A stretch of DNA of 45,731 nucleotides, taken from positions 1-45,731 of the forward strand of contig JACRER010000099.1 in NCBI GenBank assembly GCA_016234365.1, written 5' to 3'. Each line of letters opens with the position of its first letter. Positions within the stretch are counted from its first letter, which is position 1. A program made the position numbers and the translations under genes. Shown piece by piece: positions 7,955 through 16,728 of this stretch. This DNA comes from Elusimicrobiota bacterium. Lineage in GTDB: Bacteria > Elusimicrobiota > Elusimicrobia > Elusimicrobiales > UBA9959. Under the pieces are notes generated by a model that was not told the DNA's origin, made no database searches, and worked only from the letters and a program-made list of their open reading frames with translations.

Positions 7955-9394
7955 ATGATAAAGACCGCTAAAAAGCCCGCCAAAACCGCCAGCCTGGCCT
8001 CGTCTGCCAAGAACGGCTACGAGAGGATCTCCCCCGCCGACCTCAAACATTGCGAGGAAGTGAACAAATCCTACCTGGCCTATATAGCCAAGTCCAAGAC
8101 CGAAAGAGAGGCCCACGACGAGGCCGTCCTGCTGCTCGAGGCCGCCGGCTTCCAGGACATGCGCCAGTACGAGAAAACCGGCCAGAAGCTCAGCCCCGGC
8201 GCCAAAGTTTACCGCTCCAGCGAGGGCAAGACCCTGATGGCCATAGTGGTGGGCAAGCGGCCCCTGGAACAGGGCATGCACATCGTGGGCGGCCATACCG
8301 ACGCCCCCCGCATCGACCTCAAGCCCAACCCGCTCTACGAGAACACGGGCATGGCCCTGCTCGACACCCATTACTACGGCGGCATCAAGAAGTACCAGTG
8401 GCTCACCATCCCGCTGGCGCTGCACGGCGTTTTTGTGAAGGCCGACGGCAAGAAAGTGAACGTCAACATAGGCGAGGACCCCGCGGACCCGGTGCTCTGC
8501 ATCACGGACCTGCTGCCGCACCTGGCGGCGGACCAGTACAAGAAGTCCCTGGGCGAGGCCATCCCCGGCGAAGGGCTGGACGTGGTAGCCGGCTCCATCC
8601 CCACCGCCGAGAAGGACAAGAAGGAGAAGGTAAAGCACAACATCCTGGCCCTGCTCCACAAAAAATACGGCGTTACCGAGGCGGACTTCCAGTCGGCCGA
8701 GCTCGAGATAGTTCCCGCCGCGGCCCCCCGCGAGGCGGGCCTGGACCGTTCCATGATCCTGGCTTACGGCCACGACGACCGCGTTTGCGCCTACACCGGC
8801 CTGAAGGCCATCCTGGACCTTAAGGGCGTGCCGGAATATACCTCCTGCGTGCTCCTCTGCGATAAGGAAGAGATAGGCTCCGTGGGCGCCACCGGCATGG
8901 CCTCAAACCTCTTCGAGAACGCCTCCGCGGAACTGCTCAACCTGACCACGCCCGCCTACAGCGAGCTGGCCCTCAAGCGCGCCCTCCACAACTCCTGGAT
9001 GATCTCCGCCGACGTCAACGCGCTTTTCGACCCCATGTACCCCTCCGTGAGCGAGAAGCGCAATTCCGCGCTCTTAAACCACGGCGTGTGCGTGACCAAG
9101 TACGGAGGCAGCCGCGGCAAGTCCGGGTCTTCCGACGCCTCGGCCGAGTTCATGGCGCACATCCGCCGCATCTTCGACCGCGGCGGCGTGGTCTGGCAGA
9201 CCGGCGAGCTGGGCAAGGTGGACCAGGGCGGCGGCGGCACCATCGCCCAGTTCATGGCCCGCTACGGCATGCAGGTGGTGGACTGCGGCGTGGGCCTGTT
9301 CTCCATGCACGCGCCCATGGAGCTGGCCGGCAAGCTGGACATCTACATGGCCTACAAGGGCTACCTGGCTTTCCTCAAGGACGGGCGGAAATAA
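7955..9394 (+). CDS. M18 family aspartyl aminopeptidase
   Basis: 479 residues, the usual length for the family. Likely dinuclear metal ligands are visible: His114 (GGHTDAP), Asp274/275 (YGHDDR), Glu305/Glu306 (DKEEIGS), Asp353 (SADVNA) and His452 (FSMHAPMEL). The enzyme removes N-terminal residues, typically acidic, from peptides in the cytoplasm, probably as a dodecamer as in known M18 peptidases. I start at MIKTAKK because AGGAGG lies 7 bases upstream; an in-frame ATG 10 codons earlier has no such site. The Lys/Ala-rich first 20 residues are probably unstructured. The asparaginase-like gene follows after 12 bases, so a peptide and amino-acid catabolic pair is plausible. Confidence 0.93.
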   Translation: MIKTAKKPAKTASLASSAKNGYERISPADLKHCEEVNKSYLAYIAKSKTEREAHDEAVLLLEAAGFQDMRQYEKTGQKLSPGAKVYRSSEGKTLMAIVVGKRPLEQGMHIVGGHTDAPRIDLKPNPLYENTGMALLDTHYYGGIKKYQWLTIPLALHGVFVKADGKKVNVNIGEDPADPVLCITDLLPHLAADQYKKSLGEAIPGEGLDVVAGSIPTAEKDKKEKVKHNILALLHKKYGVTEADFQSAELEIVPAAAPREAGLDRSMILAYGHDDRVCAYTGLKAILDLKGVPEYTSCVLLCDKEEIGSVGATGMASNLFENASAELLNLTTPAYSELALKRALHNSWMISADVNALFDPMYPSVSEKRNSALLNHGVCVTKYGGSRGKSGSSDASAEFMAHIRRIFDRGGVVWQTGELGKVDQGGGGTIAQFMARYGMQVVDCGVGLFSMHAPMELAGKLDIYMAYKGYLAFLKDGRK

Positions 9395-9406
9395 GAGGCC
9401 TGCGCC

Positions 9407-9895
9407 ATGACCATAAAGCTCTTCATCACCGGCGGCACCTTCGATAAGGAGTACAACGAGCTCAGCGGAGAGCTCTTCTTCCGCAACACGCACCTGGAAG
9501 AAATGCTGCGCCTGGGGCGCTCGCGCCTGCCGGTGAAAGTGAAGACGCTGATGATGATAGACAGCCTCTTCATGACCGCCGCGCACCGCCGCAGGATCCT
9601 CAAGGAATGCCTGGCCGCGAAGGAAAAGCACATAGTGGTAACGCACGGCACGGACACCATGCCCGAGACCGCGCGCCTTTTAGGCTCGCGCGTCACGGAC
9701 AAGACCGTAGTGCTCACCGGCGCCATGGTGCCCTACAAGTTCGGTTCTTCCGACGGGATGTTCAACCTGGGCTCGGCGCTCTCGTTCGCGCAGGTGCTGC
9801 CGCCCGGGGTCTACATCGCCATGAACGGCCGCTGCTTCAACTGGGACAACGTCCGCAAGAACAAGGCGAAAGGCGAGTTCGAAGAACTGCGCTGA
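9407..9895 (+). CDS. Asparaginase-like protein, N-terminal catalytic domain only
   Basis: 162 residues, about half the usual 320-350 of bacterial L-asparaginases. It keeps the N-terminal active-site blocks: ITGGTFD (Thr11), THGTDTM (Thr82-Asp83) and TDKTVVLTGAM (Lys99), which correspond to Thr12, Thr89-Asp90 and Lys162 of E. coli asparaginase II. The C-terminal domain, which completes the site across the dimer, is absent, and the sequence ends cleanly in a stop followed by a terminator. I see no coding remnant of the missing half downstream. It could be a real single-domain family member with altered substrate, or an old truncation. It sits 12 bases after the M18 peptidase gene, probably in the same transcript. 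Confidence 0.85.
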   Translation: MTIKLFITGGTFDKEYNELSGELFFRNTHLEEMLRLGRSRLPVKVKTLMMIDSLFMTAAHRRRILKECLAAKEKHIVVTHGTDTMPETARLLGSRVTDKTVVLTGAMVPYKFGSSDGMFNLGSALSFAQVLPPGVYIAMNGRCFNWDNVRKNKAKGEFEELR

Positions 9896-9912
9896 CCGCG
9901 CGGCCGCAAAAG

Positions 9913-9941
9913 AAAAAAGCCCGGGAAGTCCCGGGCTTTTT
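9913..9941. terminator. Bidirectional intrinsic terminator
   Basis: GCCCGGG (9919-9925), a 4-base loop, CCCGGGC (9930-9936), flanked by an A run on the left and a T run on the right. It therefore works for the asparaginase-like gene on plus and the ApbE gene on minus, which converge here. Confidence 0.88.
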
Positions 9942-9957
9942 CATCGGCCAGGCCGGT

Positions 9958-10980
9958 TCAGAACAGGCGGCCGGCCTTCTCCCACCGCGCGCCGCCGGGC
10001 AGGACGGTCTCCTTGCCGGCGCCGTCTATCCATACCGCGGAAGAACCCTTCATCCTCGACAGCAGCGAGAACACCTTTTCCCTGCCCATGACCGCCAGCA
10101 CGGCGGAAGGGATGAAGTTCTCCCCGTCCAGCGTCGGGAAATATACCACCAGGCTGGAGAAATTCTCTATCGGATAGCCGGTCTTCAGGTCCAGGATGTG
10201 GGAGTAGAGCTTTCCCTCTATCTGCACAAAGCGCTCCCGCCCGGACGAGGACATGATGACGCCTTCCCCGAAATGCAGCCGGCCGAACAGCCTGTCGTCC
10301 CTGAAGGGGTCCATGATGTCGTAGGACCAGTCCCGCTTGCCGTAGGCCAGCATATTGCCGCCCAGCCGCAGCTCCACAGGGTAGGAAGAATTGAGGTCTT
10401 TCAATATGCGGTAAGCCCGCACGAAACAGTAACCGCGCAGTATCCCGCCCATGTTCAGTTGCACCGGCTTGGAGAAGCGGACGTATTTGCGCTGCGGGTC
10501 TAGCTGTACGTAGCCGGAGCCCATGTTCGCCAGCGCCTTGGCTATCTCCTCGCGGGCCGGCATCTTGCGTGTGGAGGCGGCCTCTTTCCAGATGGGCCAC
10601 AACGGCGCGAAGGTTATATCGAACGCCCCGCCGGTAAGCCGGTAATAATCCAGGGAAAGCAGCAGCAGGCGCATGAACTCCCCGTCCACCCGCACCCATT
10701 CGCCGTAAGCTTTCTTGTTTACCAGCGCGGTCTGGCTGTACGGCTCGCTGAAACTGAACTCGTCGGAGATCCGCTTCCATTCCGCCAGCACGGCGTCCGC
10801 CACGCGGCGGCCCTCTTCTTCGCCGGCGCCGTACACCTTGACCTGGGCCTGCACGTTCATGATGAAGGCCCCCTGCGAGTAAGCCTCCTCTTTGCCGCCG
10901 CAGCCCGCGAGCGGCGCCAGGGCGGCCAATGTCAGGAATAATGCGGCTTTTCTTTTCACGGTGCTCCCCCTTGTGGTCAT
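9958..10980 (-). CDS. apbE: ApbE-family FAD:protein FMN transferase, lipoprotein
   Basis: 340 residues. A lipoprotein signal (KRKAALFLTLAALAPLAGC, Cys27) puts it in the envelope. ApbE blocks follow: GGAFDIT (117-123), NMGGILRGY (176-184, family form DLGGIAKGY), ELRLGGN (203-209) and SSGRERFVQIEGKLYSHILDLKTG (about 245-268). ApbE transfers FMN from FAD to Ser/Thr of target proteins such as Rnf/Nqr subunits; no target is encoded nearby. The usual Asp of DLGG is Asn here. Two starts are possible. This ATG has TATTTT exactly six bases upstream, as in other leaderless genes of the window. An internal GTG (10959) has GGGGGAG four bases upstream and would still keep the signal peptide. Confidence 0.87.
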   Translation of the reverse strand: MTTRGSTVKRKAALFLTLAALAPLAGCGGKEEAYSQGAFIMNVQAQVKVYGAGEEEGRRVADAVLAEWKRISDEFSFSEPYSQTALVNKKAYGEWVRVDGEFMRLLLLSLDYYRLTGGAFDITFAPLWPIWKEAASTRKMPAREEIAKALANMGSGYVQLDPQRKYVRFSKPVQLNMGGILRGYCFVRAYRILKDLNSSYPVELRLGGNMLAYGKRDWSYDIMDPFRDDRLFGRLHFGEGVIMSSSGRERFVQIEGKLYSHILDLKTGYPIENFSSLVVYFPTLDGENFIPSAVLAVMGREKVFSLLSRMKGSSAVWIDGAGKETVLPGGARWEKAGRLF

Positions 10981-10986
10981 TAACTT

Positions 10987-10992
10987 AAAATA
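10987..10992 (-). promoter_or_regulatory. -10 box of a probable leaderless promoter (apbE)
   Basis: On the minus strand the order is TATTTT, AAGTTA, ATG. The six-base spacing equals that at the other leaderless candidates. A Shine-Dalgarno-led internal GTG makes this case less certain than the others. Confidence 0.4.
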
Positions 10993-11100
10993 CATCTTTT
11001 TGCCCGGGTTTTCAACACAGTGCCCGTCGTGTTCCACACCGGGCCGGATATTTTGTATCCTAAATCCAGTTGAAAATTCCCGGAACAGGGGGCGGCAACA

Positions 11101-12720
11101 ATGAAAATCGTATTTTTCGCGGCGCTACTGGTTTCTATCCATGTTTTTTCCTACGCCGAAGCGGCGGCGCTCAGACCGCCGCCGCCGCCCGCCCAGGCCG
11201 CGGCTTCCGCCCCGGTCAACGAATTATCTTCGCTGGCGGATAAGCTTGTGGAAGGCGTAAAAGCCTTCCCCTCCATAAAACTCGCCGTACTGGCCTTCCC
11301 CTACACCAGCGAGAAGCCCTCCGAGGGCCCGGTGGTGATACAGGAGCGTCTTACCACGTTGCTTGCCGGCAGCAAGAACATCACGCTCATAGAGCGCGGC
11401 CTGATGCAGAAGGTAATGGAAGAGTTGAAACTCCAGGCTTCCGGGGCAGTAGACGAAGAGACCGTAAAGAAACTGGGCAAGATGCTGGGCGCCGACGCCG
11501 TGGTGACCGGCACCCTCAACGACCTGCAGGATGGCGGCTGCGAAGTTAACGCCCGCATAGTGGAAGCCGAGAGCGGCAAGATCCTGGCGGCGGCCTCCGC
11601 CTCCGTCACCAAGACCTGGGCCGACACCGCCGCCGTGGCGCCCAAGCCCCCGCAGGATTTCGGCAACAAGCCGTTGGTGCAGGTGGCCATCCTGCTCGAC
11701 ACCTCCAACTCCATGGACGGCCTCATCAACCAGGCGCGCACCCAGGTATGGAAGATCGTGAACGAACTCGTCTCTTCGGAGAAAAGCGGTTCCAAGCCGG
11801 TGATACAGGTAGCCCTCTACGAGTACGGCAACACAGCCCTCTCGGGGGACTCCGGCTGGATACGCCAGGTCCTCCCCTTCACGGAGGACCTCGACAGCGT
11901 GGCGAAGGAACTTTTCGCCCTTAAGACCAACGGCGGCGACGAATACTGCGGCCGGGTCATAAAAGCCGCGGTGGCCGGGCTCAAATGGAGCGACAAGTCC
12001 GACGTGTACAAAGCCATTTTCATAGCCGGCAACGAACCCTTCACCCAGGGCCAGCTCCCTTTCCAGGAAGCTGTCGCCGCCGCGAAGGCCAAGAACATCT
12101 TCGTAAACACCGTCTACTGCGGCGCCCGCCAGCAGGGCATAGCCGAGCAGTGGAAAGCCGCCGCCGAGCTGGCTGACGGCGACTACGCCAACATCGACCA
12201 GTCGCTGCGCGACTACGAAGTTTCCGCTCCGCAGGACAACAAAATAGCCGAACTCAGCGGTAAGCTCAACGACACTTACGTCGTTTATGGCGCCGCCGGC
12301 AAGGCCAAGATGGCCGAGAAGCGCGAGGTCAGCAATATGGCCCGCAGCGCCGGCGCGGCCGGAGCCGCGGAAAGGGCCGCCATCCAGGCCACGGCCCCGG
12401 CCGGGGCGCTGGCCGCAGACTCCTCCTGGGACGTGGTCTCGGCGGTGGAAAGCGGCGCCGTAAAGCGCGACGAGATAAAGAAAGAGCAGCTGCCGGACGA
12501 ACTTAAGAAGCTGGATAAGGCCGGCCTGAACAAGTACCTCGACGGCAAGCTGGCCGAGCGCAAACAGATAAAGGATGAGATCAACCGCCTGCAGGCCCAG
12601 CGCAAAGCCTATATAGCGCAGGAAGAGAAAAAGCGCGCCGGCGGCAACACGCTGGATAAGGCCATGATAGATACTATCCGCAGGCAGGCCACGCGCCGCG
12701 GCTACAAGTTCGACAAGTAA
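11101..12720 (+). CDS. Secreted FlgO-like / von Willebrand A domain protein
   Basis: 539 residues. A signal peptide (1-22) and a Pro/Ala linker are followed by residues 58-170, which resemble the FlgO/CsgG-type fold (KLAVLAFPYTS, ITLIERGLMQKVMEELKLQ, LGKMLGADAVVTGTL). A VWA domain starts near residue 190 with a metal-site DTSNS at 200-204. Ala-rich and charged sequence with coiled-coil character fills about 400-539 (DEIKKEQLPDELKKLDKAGLNKYL). FlgO-like domains occur in outer-membrane-associated lipoproteins and VWA domains bind partners through a metal, so an envelope assembly role is plausible but unproven. The lipobox Cys is absent. The GH3 gene follows 3 bases after the stop, so they share a transcript. 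The pairing of these domains is unusual. Confidence 0.82.
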   Translation: MKIVFFAALLVSIHVFSYAEAAALRPPPPPAQAAASAPVNELSSLADKLVEGVKAFPSIKLAVLAFPYTSEKPSEGPVVIQERLTTLLAGSKNITLIERGLMQKVMEELKLQASGAVDEETVKKLGKMLGADAVVTGTLNDLQDGGCEVNARIVEAESGKILAAASASVTKTWADTAAVAPKPPQDFGNKPLVQVAILLDTSNSMDGLINQARTQVWKIVNELVSSEKSGSKPVIQVALYEYGNTALSGDSGWIRQVLPFTEDLDSVAKELFALKTNGGDEYCGRVIKAAVAGLKWSDKSDVYKAIFIAGNEPFTQGQLPFQEAVAAAKAKNIFVNTVYCGARQQGIAEQWKAAAELADGDYANIDQSLRDYEVSAPQDNKIAELSGKLNDTYVVYGAAGKAKMAEKREVSNMARSAGAAGAAERAAIQATAPAGALAADSSWDVVSAVESGAVKRDEIKKEQLPDELKKLDKAGLNKYLDGKLAERKQIKDEINRLQAQRKAYIAQEEKKRAGGNTLDKAMIDTIRRQATRRGYKFDK

Positions 12721-12723
12721 AAG

Positions 12724-14313
12724 ATGACGCTCCCCCGCCGGCTCCTCTTGCTCGTGCTGCTCGCGCCGGCGTTTCCCGCCAGGGCCGCCTCCCCCTCCAT
12801 AGAGGAGAAGGCGGCCCAACTTTTAATAGTCTCCGTGGACGCGGCGGACATCTCCGCCGCCACCGCCGCCGCCCGCGCCGGGTTGGGCGGCGTGCAGCTG
12901 CAGTGGGGCTCCTACTCGCTGGAACAGACCCGCCGCCTGACGGAAACCCTCCAGGCCGCGGCTTCGCTCCCTTTGTTCATAGGCGTGGACTACGAGGGCG
13001 GCAGCGTCTACGTGCCCACCACGCTGGGCCTGCTTGAGCTGCCCACCAACATGATGCTGGGCGCGGCGGCCGACGAGAACAATACCGCCACCCTCTTCTA
13101 CCTGGCCGGCAAGGAACTGCGCCGGGCCGGCATCAACATGGCGTTCGGCCCCGTGCTGGACGTCAACACCAACCCGCGCAACCCCATAATCGGCATCCGT
13201 TCCTTCGGCTCAGACCCCGCGGAGGCCGCGCGCCTTGGCGGCGCGGTCATCAACGGCCTCAAAGCCGCCGGCGTGATAGCGGTAGCCAAGCATTTCCCCG
13301 GCCACGGGGCGGCGGGGCAGGACTCGCACAAGACACTGCCGGAGATAGCCGTTTCCAGCGCCGAGCTTTACGCCTCCCACCTGCCGCCGTTCCGGGCAGC
13401 CGCCGCGCTCGGCGTGCCTGCCATAATGACGGCGCATATCCTCTACCCCGCCCTTGACGGCCGCAACCCAGCCACGCTTTCCACCGCCGTTATAGGCGGC
13501 CTGCTCCGGGGCGGCCTGGGCTACGACGGACTGGTAATGACCGACAGCCTGGACATGAGCGCTATCACTTCGCGCCGCAGCATCCGCAAGGCGGCCGCAG
13601 CGGCCCTCAAGGCCGGCGCCGACATACTGCTTATAGGCAAGGGCGATTTTAGGGCGGCGGTCAGGGAAATAGCGGCACAGGTACACGCGGGCGTCATCAG
13701 CGAAGAACGGCTGGACGAAGCCTATGGCAGGGTACTGGCGGCCAAGCGCGCCGCGGGCCTTTTCTCGCGCACCGAAGAACAGTCTCCGTTCGATAAAGCG
13801 TATCTGGATATAACCCGCGCGCTTTCCCGCAAAGGCCTCACGCTGGTGCGCGGTGGCGGCCAGCTCCCCCTCCCTAAAGGGGCGAAGGTGGCCGTCATCA
13901 TCTTCGCGCCGCAGCGCTTCGCGGCCAACGCCATCAGTCTCTACCGGGTACTGCTGGAGAACGGCTACGCCGCCAGCCAGTATTTCTTTGATATAGGCGT
14001 GAAACCCGCCGAGGCCAGAAAGGTGCTGGCGGCGGCGGCCGGCGCGGACGCGCTGGTGATAGGCAGTTTCCAATGGGCCGCCGGGCAGAACGTTACCCAA
14101 CGCGAAACCATAAACGCGCTGCTTGGCTCCGGCAAGCCCGCCGTGCTCCTGAGCCTCATGAACCCCTATGACCTGGCCGGCTATCCCGGGGCTTCATGCG
14201 CGCTGGCCCTTTACGGCATGACCGCGCCTTCCATGGAAGCCGCCGGCGAAGCGCTGGCCGGCCTGCTGGCGCCCGAAGGCAAACTTCCTATCGTGCTTCC
14301 CTCTCCCCGTTGA
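12724..14313 (+). CDS. Glycoside hydrolase family 3, NagZ-type beta-N-acetylhexosaminidase, exported
   Basis: 529 residues. A signal peptide (about 1-21, ending ARAA) is followed by a GH3 TIM-barrel with KHFPGHG (189-195), a downstream DSH (200-202) and a catalytic nucleophile Asp274 in VMTDSLDMS. The KH-PGHG...DSH loop is the His/Asp acid-base signature of the NagZ branch, which cleaves GlcNAc from peptidoglycan fragments. From about 365 a second domain follows, as in the two-domain exported enzymes of Bacillus rather than the cytoplasmic single-domain NagZ of E. coli. The start is 3 bases after the FlgO/VWA stop. The usual DQEGG near residue 89 reads DYEGG here. Confidence 0.9.
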   Translation: MTLPRRLLLLVLLAPAFPARAASPSIEEKAAQLLIVSVDAADISAATAAARAGLGGVQLQWGSYSLEQTRRLTETLQAAASLPLFIGVDYEGGSVYVPTTLGLLELPTNMMLGAAADENNTATLFYLAGKELRRAGINMAFGPVLDVNTNPRNPIIGIRSFGSDPAEAARLGGAVINGLKAAGVIAVAKHFPGHGAAGQDSHKTLPEIAVSSAELYASHLPPFRAAAALGVPAIMTAHILYPALDGRNPATLSTAVIGGLLRGGLGYDGLVMTDSLDMSAITSRRSIRKAAAAALKAGADILLIGKGDFRAAVREIAAQVHAGVISEERLDEAYGRVLAAKRAAGLFSRTEEQSPFDKAYLDITRALSRKGLTLVRGGGQLPLPKGAKVAVIIFAPQRFAANAISLYRVLLENGYAASQYFFDIGVKPAEARKVLAAAAGADALVIGSFQWAAGQNVTQRETINALLGSGKPAVLLSLMNPYDLAGYPGASCALALYGMTAPSMEAAGEALAGLLAPEGKLPIVLPSPR

Positions 14314-14322
14314 GAACCTCTA

Positions 14323-14351
14323 TTGAGGGCCGGGGCGAAATTATCTAAACT
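14323..14351 (+). promoter_or_regulatory. Sigma70-like promoter of the nucleoside transporter gene
   Basis: TTGAGG (14323-14328), 17-base spacer, TAAACT (14346-14351). The leader then holds AAGGAGAA before the ATG at 14384. Confidence 0.5.
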
Positions 14352-14383
14352 TTACTGATTCAGTTCGCAACCAAGGAGAACCC

Positions 14384-15622
14384 ATGAGACTGGTAAGCGT
14401 TTTCGGCATGTTCGTCATCCTCGCCATAGCCTGGCTGGTCAGCAAGAACCGCAAGGCCATAAACTACAAGGCCGTCGCGGCCGGCACGCTGCTGCAGATC
14501 CTCCTGGGCGCGCTCATTATGCGCGTCCCCCTCGGCCAGAAGTTCTTCATGTTCCTTAACGACGTGATAGTAAAGCTCCTCTCGTTCACCAACGAAGGCT
14601 CCAAATTCGTCTTCGGCGGGCTGATGGACAACCCGTCGCTGGGCTTCATCTTCGCGTTCCAGGTGCTGCCCACCATCATCTTCTTCTCCTCCCTGATGGC
14701 CGTTCTGTACTACCTGGGTGTCATGCAGCGCATCGTTAAGGCCTTCGCCTGGGTGATGACGCGCTTCATGAACGTCTCCGGCGCGGAGTCGCTGGTGGCC
14801 AGCGCCAACATCTTCGTGGGGCAGACCGAAGCCCCCCTGGCCATCCGCCCCTACATGGCCGGCCTCACCGAGTCCGAACTCTTTGTGGTGATGACCGCCG
14901 GCATGGGCACGCTGGCCGGCGGCGTGATGGGCAGTTATACCGGCATGCTGCTGCCCTACATCCCCGGCATCGGCGGCCACCTGCTCGCCGCCTGCATCAT
15001 GTCCTCCGTCGGGTCCATAGTCATCGCCAAGCTGATGATCCCCGAGACCGGCGAACCCGTGACGCGCGGCAAGCTGGACATGAAGCTGGAGCTTCCTGAC
15101 AAGAACGTTATAGACGCGGCGGCCAACGGCGCCACCACCGGCCTTCAGATGGCCCTGAACGTGGGCGGCTGCCTGCTGGCCTTCATGGCGCTGCTCGCCA
15201 TGCTCAACTTCATAGTGGGCCACGCCGGCGCGCTGGCGGGCCACCCCGCCCTTTCCCTGGAAAAGATCTTCGGCTGGGTCTTCACCCCGGTGGCCTGGCT
15301 GACCGGTATCCCCATGAGCGAAGCCCCGCAGGTGGGCAGCTGGATAGGTCAGAAGACCGTGCTCAACGAATTCGTGGCCTACTTCAGCATGTCGGATTTC
15401 CTTAAGGCCAACCCGGCGGCGCTGAGCCAGCGCTCGCTGGTCATAGCGGCGCACGCGCTGGCCGGCTTCTCCAACTTCCTGTCGATAGCCATCCAGATAG
15501 GCGGCCTGGGCGCGCTTGCCCCGGAACGCCGCCACGACATCGCCCGCCTGGGCCTCTACGCGGTACTCTCCGGGTCGCTCGCCTGCTTCATGAGCGCGGC
15601 CATCACCGGCTTCCTGCTCTGA
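14384..15622 (+). CDS. Concentrative nucleoside transporter (CNT/NupC family)
   Basis: 412 residues, the usual length for bacterial CNTs, with about eight to ten hydrophobic helices. The family blocks are visible: NIFVGQTEAPLAIRPYMAGLTESELFVVMTAG (about 144-175) and GGVMGSYTGML (about 178-188), plus the C-terminal SNFLSIAIQIGGLGALAPERR. The QTEAPL segment binds the nucleoside in known structures. The family imports nucleosides with Na+ or H+ across the inner membrane. An AAGGAG Shine-Dalgarno supports the start. The gene has its own promoter-like sequence and ends at a strong terminator, so it is probably transcribed alone. Confidence 0.95.
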   Translation: MRLVSVFGMFVILAIAWLVSKNRKAINYKAVAAGTLLQILLGALIMRVPLGQKFFMFLNDVIVKLLSFTNEGSKFVFGGLMDNPSLGFIFAFQVLPTIIFFSSLMAVLYYLGVMQRIVKAFAWVMTRFMNVSGAESLVASANIFVGQTEAPLAIRPYMAGLTESELFVVMTAGMGTLAGGVMGSYTGMLLPYIPGIGGHLLAACIMSSVGSIVIAKLMIPETGEPVTRGKLDMKLELPDKNVIDAAANGATTGLQMALNVGGCLLAFMALLAMLNFIVGHAGALAGHPALSLEKIFGWVFTPVAWLTGIPMSEAPQVGSWIGQKTVLNEFVAYFSMSDFLKANPAALSQRSLVIAAHALAGFSNFLSIAIQIGGLGALAPERRHDIARLGLYAVLSGSLACFMSAAITGFLL

Positions 15623-15631
15623 GCCGGGAAT

Positions 15632-15670
15632 AAAAGAAAAAGCGCGGGCAACTGCCCGCGCTTTTTCTTT
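15632..15670. terminator. Bidirectional intrinsic terminator
   Basis: GCGCGGGCA and TGCCCGCGC pair around a 2-base turn, or a 4-base loop if the closing A-T is open. An A run precedes and a T run follows the stem, so it serves both the CNT gene and the convergent WD40 gene. Confidence 0.9.
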
Positions 15671-15685
15671 GTCCGGCGCGTCGCC

Positions 15686-16660
15686 TCAGGGCACTTTCCA
15701 GAGCTTGACCGTCTTATCCTTGGAGCCGGAGGCCAGTGTTTTGCCGTCGGGAAAGAAGGCAAGGGCCTCCACGCTGTCGGTGTGGTCCGTAAACTGCTTA
15801 ACAGGCACCTTGGTCCTGGTCAGCAGGGGCCACAGTTTTACCGCGTTATCCATGCCGCCGCTGGCCACGTACTTCCCGTCCGGGGAGATGGCTACCGCCC
15901 TGGCCCCGCCGCGGTGCGCCCCGAACCCGTTAACCAGCATGCCATCGCTAAGCCGCCAGACCTTTACGGTGCCGTCCATGCTGGCGGAGGCGGCGTAGGC
16001 GCCGTCATACGATATCGCCACGCAGCGCACCGGTTCCTTATGCGCCTTTATAGACCGTATCATTTTGGCGTCGGGGACGTTCCAGAGCGTAACTGAGCCG
16101 TCCCCGTTGCCGGCCAATATAGTGTTGCCGTTCGGGCCCACCGCTATGGAGTAAACGTTCTCCACCTGCGCCTTCATGGTATGGATGGAATCGGTGCCGG
16201 GAAAGCTCCAGACGCCTACGGAATTGAGGCCGCCGGAAGCGATGTAATCCCCGTTCGGAGAGAATTTTACGCCGTACATACTGTAACTCTGGCCCTGGAT
16301 GCTGTTGGCGAGCAGGCCGGAAGGCACTTTCCAGATCTCTATGGTCTGGTTGCCGAGAGAGGCGATATAATCCCCCTCCGGAGAGAAATCCACGCCCCAT
16401 ACGGTTTCGGTGTGCCCGCCCATGGTCTTCTTTATCCGGCCGGTCTTCACGTTCCAGAGCGCGACGTTGGTATCCAGTCCGGCTGAAGCCAGGTACTGCC
16501 CGTCCGGTGAGACAGCCAGTGTTTCCACGCCCGCGCTGTGCCACGACAGCGTTTTAAGCGGAGGTTCCGTGGGGGCCTTGGCCGCAGGCGCCGCAGCTCC
16601 GGGCGCGGCGGGAGCCGCCCACAGTGCCGCGGAAAAAATATATGCCAGTACGTTGAACAT
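15686..16660 (-). CDS. Exported seven-bladed WD40 repeat protein
   Basis: 324 residues. The N-terminus FNVLAYIFSAALWAAPAAPGAAAPAAKA looks like a signal peptide and Ala/Pro linker, so the protein is probably periplasmic or secreted. Seven WD40 repeats fill the rest, about 40 residues each, with recurring SPDG-x-YLASGG and VKLW blocks. This is enough to close one beta-propeller. Repeats 5 to 7 are closest to consensus. WD40 propellers are protein-binding scaffolds and no enzymatic function is seen. I start at MFNVLAY: GGGAGGG lies seven bases upstream and no start features occur in the 12 extra codons of the longer frame. It is divergent from the glycosyltransferase gene. Confidence 0.88.
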   Translation of the reverse strand: MFNVLAYIFSAALWAAPAAPGAAAPAAKAPTEPPLKTLSWHSAGVETLAVSPDGQYLASAGLDTNVALWNVKTGRIKKTMGGHTETVWGVDFSPEGDYIASLGNQTIEIWKVPSGLLANSIQGQSYSMYGVKFSPNGDYIASGGLNSVGVWSFPGTDSIHTMKAQVENVYSIAVGPNGNTILAGNGDGSVTLWNVPDAKMIRSIKAHKEPVRCVAISYDGAYAASASMDGTVKVWRLSDGMLVNGFGAHRGGARAVAISPDGKYVASGGMDNAVKLWPLLTRTKVPVKQFTDHTDSVEALAFFPDGKTLASGSKDKTVKLWKVP

Positions 16661-16716
16661 GATGATCCCTCCCGTGTGCAAGGATATTCTACACAATTGA
16701 TGATTGAAAAATATTC

Positions 16717-16722
16717 TAGAAT
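16717..16722 (+). promoter_or_regulatory. -10 box of a probable leaderless promoter (glycosyltransferase)
   Basis: TAGAAT, six bases, ATG. There is no Shine-Dalgarno between the box and the start codon. Confidence 0.5.
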
Positions 16723-16728
16723 TACCGT

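Noticed and set aside
7895-8773. Upstream extension of the minus-strand MFS frame to 695 residues
   Set aside because: The extra 293 residues are antisense to the strongly conserved M18 aminopeptidase gene and have no transporter or other domain features; GC-rich codons keep the frame open.
11224-12819. Minus-strand frame of 531 residues
   Set aside because: It is antisense to the FlgO/VWA gene; low-complexity Gly/Ala/His content suggests a shadow.
14360-15535. Minus-strand frame of 391 residues
   Set aside because: It is antisense to the CNT transporter; very high His, Gln and Gly content is not protein-like.
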